DNA of 64,000 bases from Oleiharenicola lentus (GTDB lineage: Bacteria > Verrucomicrobiota > Verrucomicrobiia > Opitutales > Opitutaceae), in assembly GCF_004118375.1 (NCBI RefSeq), contig NZ_SDHX01000002.1, positions 485,001 to 549,000 on the forward strand, given 5' to 3'. A model generated the notes under the pieces. That model was not told the origin of the DNA, did not search any database, and worked only from the letters and a program-made list of their open reading frames with translations. Position 1 is the first letter of the stretch; each line of letters begins with the position of its first letter. Positions 7,725-17,507 of this stretch are shown here, piece by piece. The position numbers were made by a program, and so were the translations under genes.

Positions 7725-10271
7725 ATGCCCAAAGCGGACAGAGCAAATCCAAAGGAAAAAGATACGCCCTCGTTCGAGGGTCCGCGCCACAGCCGGAACC
7801 TGTTGGCCGCTTTGTTGTGCCTAGCTTTAGCTGTGCTGATTTCCTATTGGCTGTTCTACTATCTGCCGGCGGAAAGCAGCGTCCACACCAGTGGTGGCAG
7901 CAGCGAGGTGGTTAAGGGCAAAATGGAGCAGCGCGAGTTTGTGCCCAACGGCATCAAGCGCCTCGGCATCATCGGCGATCTCTACTCGGCCGGGAGCGTG
8001 TGGTTGCTCGGTGCCGCCGGCTGGCTGATCCCGGCGTTTCTGTTCTGGATGACCTACATCTACATGCTGCGAGCCCGCCACCTGACGGCGACGCGATCCG
8101 TGGCTTTGATCATCGCCGTGGTGACGGGCGCCTCGTTGCTGGACATGCAGAGCACCCTCTTCACTGACCTGGATTATTATCAGGAGGGCCCGGGCGGCGC
8201 CCTGGGCAAGGTTTTCTATCGCGACATTTTCGGGGCTTTGCTGGGACCGTTTGGATCGGGCCTGGTTCTCGGCAGCGTTTATCTCGCGAGCATGCTCTTC
8301 ATCTTCACGCGCGACATCGGTATGGAGTTTGAGCGGCTGCTCCTCGCCCTGTCTGAGTGGCGCAATAAGCGCGCCGCGCTCAAGGCCGCCATCGCCGAGG
8401 AGCGCCGCAAGCAGCGCGAGGAAGCCGCCAAGGCCAGGCAGGCCGAGGCCGCCGCGGCCGCAACGGTCGCCGCACCCGCGATCAATGCCGGCACCAGCAA
8501 AAAGATGGTCGTGCCCAAGACGGAAGACCCGCTCGCCGAGAAACCCAAGTTCATCCCTGCCGCTGCGGTCAAACCCGCCCCCGAACCCGAAAAGCCGGCC
8601 AAAACCGTCACCACTCCGCCGCAGCCGGCGCCTGCTAAGGCTGCCGCTAGCAAGACCGCGACCGACCCCAAGGACCTCGCCGTGGCCACAGGCAAACTCG
8701 AACTCAACATCGTCAAGCCCGAGGAAACCAAGAAAGCCAAGGTCACCCTCCCGCAGAGCGACGACAAGGATTACGAGTTTCCGCCGCTCAAGCTCCTGCG
8801 CGAGCAGGTAAAAACCGAGGGCAACAGCGAGGAGGAACACCGCCAGAACGCCGAAAACCTCCTCCGCATCCTCGGCGAATTCGGCGTCGAGGTCACGCTG
8901 GGCGAAATCCACGTCGGCCCCGTCATCACCCGCTACGAGGTCGTTCCCGCCGCCGGTGTGCGCGTCGAAAAAATCTCGGGCCTCGACAAGAACATCGCCC
9001 TCGGCATGCGCGCGCAGTCGGTGCGCATCCTTGCCCCCATCCCGGGCAAGGCCGCCGTCGGTGTCGAGGTGCCCAACCAGAAGCCCACGCCCGTCGGCAT
9101 GCGCGAAATACTCGAGAGCGAAGACTGGGTTGGCGCCAAGGCCGAGATTCCCATCGCCCTCGGCAAGGATGTCTCTGGCAAGCCGCTCGTCTCCGACCTC
9201 ACCAAGATGCCCCACCTGCTCATCGCGGGCGCTACTGGCTCGGGCAAATCGGTCTGCATCAACTCCATCGTCGCCTCCATCCTCTATTCGAAAAGCCCCA
9301 AGGATCTGCGCCTGATCATGGTGGACCCGAAGGTCGTCGAGTTGAAGATCTTCAACACCCTGCCCCACATGCTCATCCCGGTGGTCACAGAGCCGAAGAA
9401 GGTGCCCGGTGCGCTGAAGTGGCTGCTGAGCGAGATGGAACAGCGCTACCAGATTTTCGCCAAGGTCAACGTCCGCAACATCACCGGCTTCAACAACCGC
9501 AAGAAGGACCCCAAGGCCGCCGAGTTCCCACCCACCGAACAGCAGGCCGAGTTGGAGGGCGTCGCCGAAGAGATCGAGATTCCCGACCGCCTGCCCTACA
9601 TTGTCGCCATTATCGACGAGCTCGCCGACCTCATGATGGTCAACCCGGCCGAGATCGAGACCAGCATCGCCCGCCTCGCCCAGCTTGCCCGTGCCGCCGG
9701 CATCCACCTCATCATTGCCACCCAGCGCCCGTCGGTGAACGTCATCACCGGCGTAATCAAGGCCAACCTCCCCTCGCGTATCGCCTTCCAGGTGGCCTCG
9801 CAGGTGGACTCCCGCACCATTCTCGATACCAAGGGCGCCGACACGCTTATCGGCCGCGGCGACATGCTCTTCTCGCCCCCGGGCAGCTCGCGCCTCGTGC
9901 GCGCCCAAGGCGCCTTCGTGGCTGACGATGAGGTCATCGAGCTGGTCGAGTTCCTCAAGCGCAACGGTCCGCCCCAATACGCCCAGTCCGTCCAGCAGCA
10001 GATCGACCGCGCCGCCAAGGAGGACGACGATGAGGATGGTGAGGGTGGCAGCGACGACCTCGGCGACGACCAGGAACTGTTCATGCAGGCCTTCGACGTG
10101 ATCAAGGCCAGTCGCCGCGCCTCCACCTCCACCCTCCAGCGCAAGCTTCGCATCGGCTACAACCGCGCCGCGCGCATCATGGATCTCATGGAGGACAAGG
10201 GCATCGTCGGCCCCGAGAACGGTTCCTCGCCGCGCGAGATCCTCGTGGACCTCGACACCTACCAGCCGTGA
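7725..10271 (+). CDS. ftsK: DNA translocase FtsK/SpoIIIE family
   Basis: This 848-aa ATP-driven DNA pump clears chromosome ends through the division septum and activates dimer resolution. Residues 25-200 hold about four membrane segments (for example LLAALLCLALAVLISYWLF). Residues 210-330 are a charged Ala/Lys/Pro linker. The motor follows with Walker A GATGSGKSV (about 503) and Walker B IVAIIDELADLMM (about 627). The C-terminal gamma winged helix (about 785-845, STLQRKLRIGYNRAARIMDLME) would read polar KOPS-type sites. The architecture is complete and close to SpoIIIE length. It is divergent from manA. Confidence 0.96.
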   Translation: MPKADRANPKEKDTPSFEGPRHSRNLLAALLCLALAVLISYWLFYYLPAESSVHTSGGSSEVVKGKMEQREFVPNGIKRLGIIGDLYSAGSVWLLGAAGWLIPAFLFWMTYIYMLRARHLTATRSVALIIAVVTGASLLDMQSTLFTDLDYYQEGPGGALGKVFYRDIFGALLGPFGSGLVLGSVYLASMLFIFTRDIGMEFERLLLALSEWRNKRAALKAAIAEERRKQREEAAKARQAEAAAAATVAAPAINAGTSKKMVVPKTEDPLAEKPKFIPAAAVKPAPEPEKPAKTVTTPPQPAPAKAAASKTATDPKDLAVATGKLELNIVKPEETKKAKVTLPQSDDKDYEFPPLKLLREQVKTEGNSEEEHRQNAENLLRILGEFGVEVTLGEIHVGPVITRYEVVPAAGVRVEKISGLDKNIALGMRAQSVRILAPIPGKAAVGVEVPNQKPTPVGMREILESEDWVGAKAEIPIALGKDVSGKPLVSDLTKMPHLLIAGATGSGKSVCINSIVASILYSKSPKDLRLIMVDPKVVELKIFNTLPHMLIPVVTEPKKVPGALKWLLSEMEQRYQIFAKVNVRNITGFNNRKKDPKAAEFPPTEQQAELEGVAEEIEIPDRLPYIVAIIDELADLMMVNPAEIETSIARLAQLARAAGIHLIIATQRPSVNVITGVIKANLPSRIAFQVASQVDSRTILDTKGADTLIGRGDMLFSPPGSSRLVRAQGAFVADDEVIELVEFLKRNGPPQYAQSVQQQIDRAAKEDDDEDGEGGSDDLGDDQELFMQAFDVIKASRRASTSTLQRKLRIGYNRAARIMDLMEDKGIVGPENGSSPREILVDLDTYQP

Positions 10272-10355
10272 CCGCCGCCGCGTTTCACGCCGAATTTCGC
10301 GTCCGGCGCGTGTTTCGTGGTGACATGACCCTCCGCCTTTCCTAACTCAATTCCC

Positions 10356-11099
10356 ATGCAGACCATCGGCGAACGACTCGAGGAGGCACGGAAACGGAAG
10401 GGCCTTTCTATCCGCGAGGCGGCCGAGCACACGAAGATCCGCGGCGACTATCTGCAGAAGTTCGAGGCCAACTCCTTCGACATCGACCTGCCGCCGCTCT
10501 ACATCCGGGGTTTCGTCCGCACCTACGCCCGCTATCTTGAGATGGATGCGGAGCGCATCGTCAACGAAGTCGAGACGGCCCTCGGCCGCGAGACCAAGCC
10601 CGCCCGCCGCGAACACCGCGAACCGCTCGGCCGGGTGGACTTCGGCGCCGAGCCGCGCAAGGCCGACTCCAGCGACACCGGCGAAAAAGTCGGAGGTGGC
10701 TCCGCCAACGACAAGGCCATGCTGATCAAGTTCGGTCTCGTGGGTGGAGGCGCCCTCGTCGTCATTGTCGTGATTCTCCTGCTTATCAACGTGCTCACCT
10801 CGCGCACCCCGGCCAAACCTGCCGCGACGGTCACCGAGTCTGCCACCCCTACCGTGCAGGCCGAGCCCGCCCAAACCCTCGTGCTGACCGCGGTGGAGGC
10901 GACCCGCGTCAAGGTCGTGCAGGATCTCGACGGCGCCACCCTGTTCAACGGAGCCCTCACCAAGGGAGAGGCCAAATCTTTCAAGAAGCAGGGCAGACTT
11001 CTCATTACCGTGGAAACCGGCAAAAACATCCGAATGGAAGTCAACGGCCGCAGCTATCCCGTTCCACTCGACGGCTACGGCCGCTTTGCCCTCGACTGA
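10356..11099 (+). CDS. RodZ-like helix-turn-helix membrane protein
   Basis: This 247-aa bitopic protein has a cytoplasmic HTH domain at residues 1-70 (IGERLEEARKRKGLSIREAA, then YIRGFVRTYARYL). A basic/acidic linker follows, then one membrane helix (about 122-147, GGGALVVIVVILLLINVL) and a C-terminal beta domain of DUF4115 type. This is the RodZ arrangement: RodZ links MreB to the cell-wall elongation machinery. It is shorter than E. coli RodZ (337 aa). It follows ftsK by 84 bases on the same strand and may share its transcript. MreB is not in the window. Confidence 0.8.
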   Translation: MQTIGERLEEARKRKGLSIREAAEHTKIRGDYLQKFEANSFDIDLPPLYIRGFVRTYARYLEMDAERIVNEVETALGRETKPARREHREPLGRVDFGAEPRKADSSDTGEKVGGGSANDKAMLIKFGLVGGGALVVIVVILLLINVLTSRTPAKPAATVTESATPTVQAEPAQTLVLTAVEATRVKVVQDLDGATLFNGALTKGEAKSFKKQGRLLITVETGKNIRMEVNGRSYPVPLDGYGRFALD

Positions 11100-11158
11100 G
11101 TATCAGCCCGGGCCGGCTCAAGGCGAAGTGCGGGCAACCCACCCGCAAGCATCAGGTG

Positions 11159-11767
11159 CTACTTCCGTAGCGCCACGGGCGGACCGAGCACTTCGCGCAG
11201 AATGAACGCGCGGCGCAGGGCTTCGGGACTGCGCAGATCGCCCACTACCGTTGAGCGGGTGGCCGCCCGCTTCGCGGCGCTGTGGTCGGCCGTCGCTTCC
11301 TCAAACTCGGTGCGCTTCGACGCGGACTCCTTCATGCGCTTGGCTTCGATCAATTTTTCCTGCCACGCGGCCTGCTGCTCCAAAATTTCGGCCTGACGCT
11401 GCGCATCAATACGTGAGCCGCTGCGCAACTGTGGTGTCGGCTGCGGAGAGGAAACTATCACTTCCCGGACGAGCGGAGGCGGAGTGTCCGAGCCCTCCTC
11501 GGCATATTCCGGTACGGTAGCAGTTTCTTGCGCGGTGCCACCCCGTTGGCGCTGGGCGATCTTGCGCTGGATTTCCTCGCGGATCTTGCGCGTGCGCTCA
11601 GCCAACTCGGGATCCTCGAACTCGAATTCCTTGGACTGCTCCGGCTGCCCGAGAGCAGACTCGTCCGCCCCCTTCTTCCTCGTGATGGCCTGGAACAACT
11701 GCAGCAGGACACCGCCGATGATGATCACGGCCCAGATGTTATCGAGCAGCAGTTGGATCCATTTCAT
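11159..11767 (-). CDS. Membrane-anchored coiled-coil protein of the FloA operon
   Basis: This 202-aa protein is not assigned to a family. An N-terminal membrane segment (residues 5-28, LLLDNIWAVIIIGGVLLQLF) is followed by a highly charged region rich in Glu, Arg, Lys and Gln. That region includes RKIREEIQRKIAQRQRGG and a second helical stretch (about 120-170), both likely coiled coil. It lies 39 bases downstream of floA, on the same strand, so it is probably the last gene of the NfeD-FloA operon and may bind the FloA assembly. The function is inferred from position only. Confidence 0.65.
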   Translation of the reverse strand: MKWIQLLLDNIWAVIIIGGVLLQLFQAITRKKGADESALGQPEQSKEFEFEDPELAERTRKIREEIQRKIAQRQRGGTAQETATVPEYAEEGSDTPPPLVREVIVSSPQPTPQLRSGSRIDAQRQAEILEQQAAWQEKLIEAKRMKESASKRTEFEEATADHSAAKRAATRSTVVGDLRSPEALRRAFILREVLGPPVALRK

Positions 11768-11806
11768 GACCGGAAGGGGAAGGCGTGAATGGGCGGCAAT
11801 TCCGGC

Positions 11807-12805
11807 TTATTTCTTGCCCTCGGGATGTGCAATCGAGCCGCGCATGGCGGTGTCGGACTGGATGTTTTCCATCTTGTAGTAGTCCATGACGCCCAGCTTG
11901 CCCTGACGGAAGGCCTCGGCCATGGCGCGCGGCACCTCGGACTGGGCCCGCACGACTTCGGCCTGCATTTCCTGCACCTTGGCCTTCATTTCCTGCTCGA
12001 GCGCGACCGCGGCCGCGCGGCGGATTTCCGCCTGCGCCTGGGCCATGTTCTTGTTCGCCTCGGCCTGCGCTTCCTGGAGCTTGGCGCCCACGTTCTCACC
12101 CACGTCCACGTCGGCGATATCGATGGAAAGGATCTCGAACGCCGTGCCTACATCGAGACCGCGCTGCAGCACCACCTTGGAAATGCTGTCCGGGCTCTCG
12201 AGCACGGTCTTGTAGGTCTCGGCCGAGCCGATGGTGGTGACGATGCCCTCGCCGACGCGGGCGATGATAGTCTCCTCCTTGGCGCCACCGACGAAGCGGC
12301 CGAGGTTGGTGCGCACAGTCACGCGCGCCTTCACCTTCACCTGGATGCCGTCCTTGGCCACGCCGTCGATCGTGGTGCGGCCGCCCTCGGGATTGGGGCA
12401 GTCAATGACCTTCGGGTCCACCGAGGTGCGCACGGCCTCAACCACGCTCTTGCCCGAGCCCTTGGTCGCGAGGTCGATGGCACAAGCCCGGTCCCAATCG
12501 AGCTCAATGCCGGCCTTCTGCGCGGCGACGATGGCCTGCACGGTCGGCACGACGTTGCCACCGGCGAGGAAGTGGGCGGCGATCTTGTCGGTCGCCAGCT
12601 CGATGCCGGCCTTCACGGCAGTGATGCGGGCATCAACCACCAGGCTGTAGGGCACGCCGCCGAGGCGCATGCCGAGCAGGTTGAGCATGCCCACGGGCGC
12701 GCCGTTGAGCATCGCCTTCAGCCAGGTGCTGAAGAACGAGAACACGATGAAGAACGCGATCAGCGCGGGTACGCCGATCAGGACGAGCACAATGACGGAG
12801 GGCAT
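11807..12805 (-). CDS. floA: Flotillin-like protein FloA
   Basis: This 332-aa protein forms membrane microdomains that organise signalling and secretion proteins. An N-terminal membrane hairpin (residues 3-28, [20 protein letters not shown]) is followed by an SPFH/PHB-like domain. The family-typical segment is [20 protein letters not shown], and a long Ala/Glu/Gln-rich coiled coil runs from about 225 to 300. Length matches Bacillus FloA (331). It sits directly after an NfeD gene, the usual partner arrangement. Confidence 0.93.
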   Translation of the reverse strand: MPSVIVLVLIGVPALIAFFIVFSFFSTWLKAMLNGAPVGMLNLLGMRLGGVPYSLVVDARITAVKAGIELATDKIAAHFLAGGNVVPTVQAIVAAQKAGIELDWDRACAIDLATKGSGKSVVEAVRTSVDPKVIDCPNPEGGRTTIDGVAKDGIQVKVKARVTVRTNLGRFVGGAKEETIIARVGEGIVTTIGSAETYKTVLESPDSISKVVLQRGLDVGTAFEILSIDIADVDVGENVGAKLQEAQAEANKNMAQAQAEIRRAAAVALEQEMKAKVQEMQAEVVRAQSEVPRAMAEAFRQGKLGVMDYYKMENIQSDTAMRGSIAHPEGKK

Positions 12806-12812
12806 GGTAGTT

Positions 12813-13280
12813 TCAGGATTTAGTTAGAATTAGACGGAAATTGTCGAGGCCCGTGACCCGCAGCATGGCCCCCTTCGGCGCATGTCCGGATTGTGAGAAC
12901 GCCTCGTAGCGACGCCCCTCGACGATCACGTAACCGCTCGGCACGAGCGGCGTGATCGCCTCGGCGGTCTTGCCCACCACGGCCTGAAGGTCAGCCACTG
13001 GCGGCTGACTGGTGGCGGTGACCGCGGACTGCACAATGAGCTTCTTGCCGACACGCGTCTTGGGCAGCCAGATCAGCTCGATGTAAAGCATCAGGCCCAG
13101 CAGCACCACGGCCACGGCCGTGGCGATGAGCCCGCCAGCCAGGCCAAAGTTCACAAACGCCAGCACGCAGCCCACGAGCATACAAAGCCCGCCGATGATG
13201 CCGAGGATCGCGCCGGGCACAAAGACCTCGCCGGCCAGCAACAGCACACCGATGAGAAACAGGATAATGATGGCGTTCAT
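12813..13280 (-). CDS. NfeD-family membrane protein (short form)
   Basis: This 155-aa protein has three closely spaced hydrophobic segments (residues 3-75, with [20 protein letters not shown]). A soluble OB-fold domain of NfeD type follows (about 85-150, [29 protein letters not shown]). NfeD proteins pair with flotillins or stomatins. Its ATG overlaps the stop of the upstream NfeD/ClpP gene (ATGA), and floA begins 7 bases after its stop, which indicates strict co-expression. Confidence 0.88.
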   Translation of the reverse strand: MNAIIILFLIGVLLLAGEVFVPGAILGIIGGLCMLVGCVLAFVNFGLAGGLIATAVAVVLLGLMLYIELIWLPKTRVGKKLIVQSAVTATSQPPVADLQAVVGKTAEAITPLVPSGYVIVEGRRYEAFSQSGHAPKGAMLRVTGLDNFRLILTKS

Positions 13281-14740
13281 AACTTGGCCTTTTCAACGAC
13301 GAGACCGAAATCCGTGCGCCCACTGACCACGATCGCCTCGCCGGTGTCAATGCCCCCGACCTCGACCTTGGCCTCGTAGCGCCGGCCGCCGATCTCCACC
13401 TGACCGCTAGGCCGCAGCATGGTGACAGCCACGCCGGTCTGACCCACAAGGGAAAGAATCTGCCCCCGGGCCTCGGGCGCTGCGCCGGAAATTTGGGCGG
13501 TTCCTGCCACGGCGGTTTGGACAATCATTTTGTCCCACACCCAGCCTTTCGGCAGGTAGCGCAGCAGGGCCACGCCCAAAAGGACGGCCAGCGCCAGGCC
13601 CAAACCCACATTCTGGAGCGGCCGTACGAAGGCGTCGCCCGACCAAGCCACGCTGATCGGTTCACCCGGCCAGAGATCTGCCATGGCCCAGACCATCGAA
13701 CCCAGCATCAACGCCAGGCCGCTTACGGCCACGATGGCTATGCCGGGAAAGAAAATCAGCTCGACCGCCACCAGAATTAGACCGATTGCAAAGAGCAGGA
13801 TCGGCTCGTGCCCGGAGAATCCGGCCACGTAATTGCCGAGGAACACGATCGCCAGCAGCGTAATGCCCGCGATGCCGAAGATGCCAAATCCGGGGGTCTT
13901 GAACTCAATGAAGAGCGCCAGCATGCCAAGCCCCATCAGCACCGGTGAAATGGCGTTCAGATATTGGGCGAGTTTCTCGGACCAAGTGACTTGGAATTTC
14001 TGCACGGTGTATTTGCCTGCACCGAACTTGCTGGCAAGGAGCTCCTCGATGTTCGCTGCTTTGCCCGCACCGAGCAGCGGCTGGGGTGGCTCGCCGTAAA
14101 GTTCCAGGGCTTCGGTGGCGGTCAAGGAAAGCAGCTCACCCTTGGGCTTGATTACCTTGTCGCCGATCTTCAGCTCGAAATCCTCGTCGATCATCGCCTG
14201 CACGGCCTGACCGCGGAAGCCTTTGCCCTCGGAGGTCGCCCGCACCCGCGCGCGCAGGTAACTGACGATTTTCTGTTTCATCGTCTTGTCCACCTCACCG
14301 CCGGTAGCGAGCACCGGGGCGGCGGCGCCAATGACCGCACTCGGGGCAAACCAGATTTCATCCGTCGCCGCCGAGATGAAGGCGCCAGCCGACATCGCCT
14401 CGCTGTCCACGTAGGTCAGCTTCTTGCCGGGAAACTTGTCGAGCGCCTCCATGATCTCGAACGTCTTGTCGAGGGCACCACCAGGGGTGTTCATATCGAG
14501 CACCACCACATCCGTCTTCCGCTCGATGGCCTCTTTCAGGCCGCGCCGCAGGATGTAAACGGTCGGCGTGCTGATCTCGTCCTTGACCGGGATGACATAG
14601 ACCCGGGTCGGGCCAACCACGGCCGGTTCCGGCGCAACCACCGCGCTCTTGGGCGAGGTGGCCGGCGCCGGCGCCTCTTGGGCGACGGCGAGTGCGGCTG
14701 CGGCCAGCAGGGGGAAAAGCATCAGGGCGTGCTTAAACAT
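13277..14740 (-). CDS. NfeD-type membrane serine protease (ClpP-like domain plus NfeD)
   Basis: This 487-aa protein starts with a signal peptide (MFKHALMLFPLLAAAALAVA). A ClpP/SppA-like protease domain follows (about 45-230), with DMNTPGGALDKT and the nucleophile region DSEAMSAGAFISAA. Next come four to five membrane segments (about 275-420) and a C-terminal NfeD OB domain (LVGQTGVAVTMLRPSGQVEIG). This matches the long NfeD form that cleaves stomatin/flotillin partners at the membrane. The frame stays open far upstream across the epimerase gene, but only ATG 14740 (AGGA at good spacing) or 14749 gives a signal peptide. It is first in the nfeD-floA operon. Confidence 0.9.
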   Translation of the reverse strand: MFKHALMLFPLLAAAALAVAQEAPAPATSPKSAVVAPEPAVVGPTRVYVIPVKDEISTPTVYILRRGLKEAIERKTDVVVLDMNTPGGALDKTFEIMEALDKFPGKKLTYVDSEAMSAGAFISAATDEIWFAPSAVIGAAAPVLATGGEVDKTMKQKIVSYLRARVRATSEGKGFRGQAVQAMIDEDFELKIGDKVIKPKGELLSLTATEALELYGEPPQPLLGAGKAANIEELLASKFGAGKYTVQKFQVTWSEKLAQYLNAISPVLMGLGMLALFIEFKTPGFGIFGIAGITLLAIVFLGNYVAGFSGHEPILLFAIGLILVAVELIFFPGIAIVAVSGLALMLGSMVWAMADLWPGEPISVAWSGDAFVRPLQNVGLGLALAVLLGVALLRYLPKGWVWDKMIVQTAVAGTAQISGAAPEARGQILSLVGQTGVAVTMLRPSGQVEIGGRRYEAKVEVGGIDTGEAIVVSGRTDFGLVVEKAKL

Positions 14741-14887
14741 CAGGGCCATCCTACCGTATGCCCGTCGCCAAGCAAGCGTCGCCAACTTACAATTCCCCGA
14801 ATTATTTCCGGCCGGCCCGCCGGCTTGTGCATAAATTGTCTGACTTTGGGTTGGAACGCGCCCGCCAATTCGTTTTACCAACAAGCC

Positions 14888-15808
14888 ATGGAACGCATCC
14901 CGTATCTCGGGCACACGATTTTCAAGTGGCAGGTCGGCGCCTCGTCCTTCCTGGCGCTGCCGGAAAAGGGCGCGCGGCTCATGAACTGGAACGTCACCCT
15001 CGGCGATGGCAGCGTGCGCGACATCATCTACTGGCCCGAGGTCGAGAATCTCGACACCATCGCCAGCGTCCGCGGCGGCAACCCGATCCTTTTCCCCTTC
15101 AACGGCCGCACCTACGACCGCGGTGCGATCCACCAGTGGCGGGCGGAGGACGGCGTGCAGCGCCCCATGCCCATGCACGGTCTTGCGCGGCAGGGAAAGT
15201 TCAACCTGACCCGTCTCGACGAGGGCGGCTTTTCCGCGCAGTTCATACCCGACGAGGCCGCCAAGGCCGCCTACCCCTACGACTACGAGTTCGTCGTCAG
15301 CTACCGGTTCGACCCGCTGGCACTCTTTGTGGAGTTGCAACTCACCAACCACGGCCGCGCGCCCATCCCGTGGTCGGCAGGCCATCATTTCTATTTCACG
15401 CTGCCTTGGAGCAGCGGCCGCACGCGGCGTGACTACACGCTGGAGACCACCGCCACCAAGCACCTGCAGCGCGATGACAAGGGCCAGCTCGTCCCCGGCC
15501 CGCGCGTAAACAACCGCGAAACCCTCGACACCCCCGCGCTGGTGGACCTCATCCACACCGGCCTGAAGCGCGAGGTGTTTGCCGTCACGGAGGCCGGCAC
15601 AGGCAACCGCCTGTTCTTCCGCACCAGCATGGCCGGCAGCAGCGCCAAGGACTTCGCCGTCGTCACCTGGACCCAGGACGAGAAGTCTCCGTTCTATTGC
15701 GTGGAGCCCTGGATGGGGCCGCCCAACGCCCCCGAGACGAAGGTCGGACTGCACCACGTCGCCCCCGGGCAGACCCAGAAGTTCTACGTCGAAATTTCCC
15801 TCGGTTGA
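14888..15808 (+). CDS. Aldose 1-epimerase-like (galactose mutarotase superfamily) protein
   Basis: This 306-aa protein has the beta-sandwich mutarotase pattern. It includes NPILFPFNGRTYDRG, the PMHGLARQGKFNL segment with a likely catalytic histidine, YPYDYEFVVSYRFD, and WSAGHHFYFTLPW. This resembles the LacX/YeaD-type aldose epimerases, which interconvert sugar or sugar-phosphate anomers. The exact substrate cannot be told. There is no signal peptide, so it is probably cytoplasmic. Upstream in-frame codons only read antisense to the protease gene; the ATG at 14888 is the natural start. Confidence 0.8.
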   Translation: MERIPYLGHTIFKWQVGASSFLALPEKGARLMNWNVTLGDGSVRDIIYWPEVENLDTIASVRGGNPILFPFNGRTYDRGAIHQWRAEDGVQRPMPMHGLARQGKFNLTRLDEGGFSAQFIPDEAAKAAYPYDYEFVVSYRFDPLALFVELQLTNHGRAPIPWSAGHHFYFTLPWSSGRTRRDYTLETTATKHLQRDDKGQLVPGPRVNNRETLDTPALVDLIHTGLKREVFAVTEAGTGNRLFFRTSMAGSSAKDFAVVTWTQDEKSPFYCVEPWMGPPNAPETKVGLHHVAPGQTQKFYVEISLG

Positions 15809-15840
15809 TTTTGCCGGGAATTTCCCCACGTTTCTGAGCA

Positions 15841-16149
15841 ATGCCCGGCCTATTGCATCTTTCCCCCGCCTTCATCGAGGGCATTGGCGGTCCCGAACTG
15901 CTGATGATCATGTTCGTGATCCTGCTGCTGTTCGGCGCCGACCGCCTGCCGGACCTGGCCCGCGGCTTCGGCCGTGCGATGCGGGAGTTCAAGAAGGCCA
16001 CCAGCGGCGTCGAGCAGGAGGTCCGCAAGGCCATGGCCGAGCCGCCGCCCCCGCCCTCGCCGCGGCCCGTCGGCACCGTCGGCCAGGGCGACGCGCCGAA
16101 ACCCTACATCCCGCCTAGCCCTTCCTCCCCGCCGCCGTCCGCGGAGTGA
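15841..16149 (+). CDS. tatA: Twin-arginine translocase TatA/TatE-type subunit
   Basis: This 102-aa protein has an N-terminal membrane helix (about 17-35, GGPELLMIMFVILLLFGADR). The family signature FGADRLPDLARGFGRAMREFKKA forms the hinge and amphipathic helix and leads into an acidic/proline-rich tail. TatA rings form the pore that exports folded proteins. TatB and TatC are not in the window. Which of TatA or TatB is meant cannot be decided on sequence alone, but the tail length favours TatA. It starts 32 bases after the epimerase gene. Confidence 0.88.
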   Translation: MPGLLHLSPAFIEGIGGPELLMIMFVILLLFGADRLPDLARGFGRAMREFKKATSGVEQEVRKAMAEPPPPPSPRPVGTVGQGDAPKPYIPPSPSSPPPSAE

Positions 16150-16158
16150 TTCGCGGCG

Positions 16159-17496
16159 TCAGCCGAAGATATTTCCGCGGTTGAAGCGCCACACCGCGAT
16201 GCCCATCACCGCAAGCGCGATGCCCCCGAGGATGGCCAGCGTCGGGAGCAGCTCAACGAACGATGCGTTGGCCCAGAGCACCTGCGCGAAGCCTTCCATC
16301 GCCCAATAGACGATCGTCAGCTTGCTCAGCTGCTGGATGAACTCCGGCATGAACGTCACGGGGAACCATGCCCCGCCAACCGCGCACATGACCAGGATCA
16401 CGAATGTCGCCAGCCCGCTGGCCGCTTCGGGCGAGGAAGTCAGCGAGGCGATCAGCATGCCGAACGCCGTGCAGGCCGAGGCCGCGAACACACACATCAG
16501 CAAAAGCAGCCCGAAGTGATTTTCCACGTCGATTCCGTAGAGAATCCGCCCGCCGATGAAGAGCACGGTGAGCTGTAGCACACCGACGCTCACGCCGAAG
16601 AGGAACTTGCTCCACAGGATCTGGGACCGGCCGACCGGTCCGGCCAGGATGCGATGAAAAATGCCGTGGTCGCGCTCATAGAACAGGGCCGTAGCGGCAC
16701 CGCTCAGCGCGAAAAGCAGGAACTGCATGGCCCAGCCGCCGACAATGCGCGTGGCGGCCGGAGACTTCACGTCCTGCCCGGCCACCTGCACCGACTCGAT
16801 GCGCACCGCCTGGGCGAAGAGCGATTCCGCGGGAGCGGTCGAACCCGCGGAGCTGCCCGCGCGCTCGCCGAAGCCGAAATTACCGCTCTCGATGTCCTTG
16901 AGAATGTCGTCGGCATTGCCGCCGAAACTGCGTGCAATGCTGGTGGCGAGGTCGCGGTTGAACGACTGCTGGCGCTCACCGCCGATGAAGCCCCGCCCGC
17001 GTGCGAGCAACGACTGCCCGAGCAGCTGCGGAACGTTGGCAAAGATCGTTTTCTGGAGGATGCCGTTCACCATCTGGGTTTCGATCTCGTTGCGCGGGTT
17101 GCTGTAGATTTTCAGGTGCAGCCCGAACTCCTGCTCGCTGACCACGTCGGCCGGGATCACCAGGGCGAAGCGGAATTTGTTGTCGCGCATCAGCGGCGTC
17201 AGATCCTCCTCGCGCAGCGGGCGCGCCGTTTTGTCGCCTGCGGTCGTGGTGGTGATCACCTTGAAAGCGGGCTCGGCCTGTAGGGCCGCGAGGAGTTTCG
17301 CCGCCGCGGGATTGTCGCTGGCGTTGACTACGGCGAGCGGGATGCCGCTCGGGCCGGTGTCTTTGCGGTTGATGCCGAAAACGCCACCGAAGATCCAGAT
17401 GAGGGCGAAGGGCACGATGAAAGTCAGCGAGACCGCCGCCTTGTTGCGGAAGAACGTGGTGAAGTCCTTGCGGACGAGAACGAGAATGGTGCGCAT
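16159..17496 (-). CDS. ABC-2 type transporter permease
   Basis: This 445-aa membrane protein has one N-terminal membrane helix (about 20-42), a large extracytoplasmic domain (about 45-255), then five to six C-terminal membrane segments. It matches ABC-2/ABC-2_3 exporter permeases of the drug, lipid or NatB type. It is encoded 11 bases after its ATPase, forming a two-gene exporter. The substrate is unknown. Confidence 0.88.
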   Translation of the reverse strand: MRTILVLVRKDFTTFFRNKAAVSLTFIVPFALIWIFGGVFGINRKDTGPSGIPLAVVNASDNPAAAKLLAALQAEPAFKVITTTTAGDKTARPLREEDLTPLMRDNKFRFALVIPADVVSEQEFGLHLKIYSNPRNEIETQMVNGILQKTIFANVPQLLGQSLLARGRGFIGGERQQSFNRDLATSIARSFGGNADDILKDIESGNFGFGERAGSSAGSTAPAESLFAQAVRIESVQVAGQDVKSPAATRIVGGWAMQFLLFALSGAATALFYERDHGIFHRILAGPVGRSQILWSKFLFGVSVGVLQLTVLFIGGRILYGIDVENHFGLLLLMCVFAASACTAFGMLIASLTSSPEAASGLATFVILVMCAVGGAWFPVTFMPEFIQQLSKLTIVYWAMEGFAQVLWANASFVELLPTLAILGGIALAVMGIAVWRFNRGNIFG

Positions 17497-17507
17497 GGCG
17501 GGAGGGT

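Noticed and set aside
7827-9977. A 716-codon open frame antisense to ftsK
   Set aside because: It is a shadow of high-GC codon bias in ftsK, which has full motifs; the antisense product is low-complexity and matches nothing.
14741-15841. Upstream extension of the NfeD/ClpP frame by more than 360 codons
   Set aside because: It would place the signal peptide in the middle of the protein and read antisense through the aldose-epimerase gene; the ATG at 14740 is the real start.
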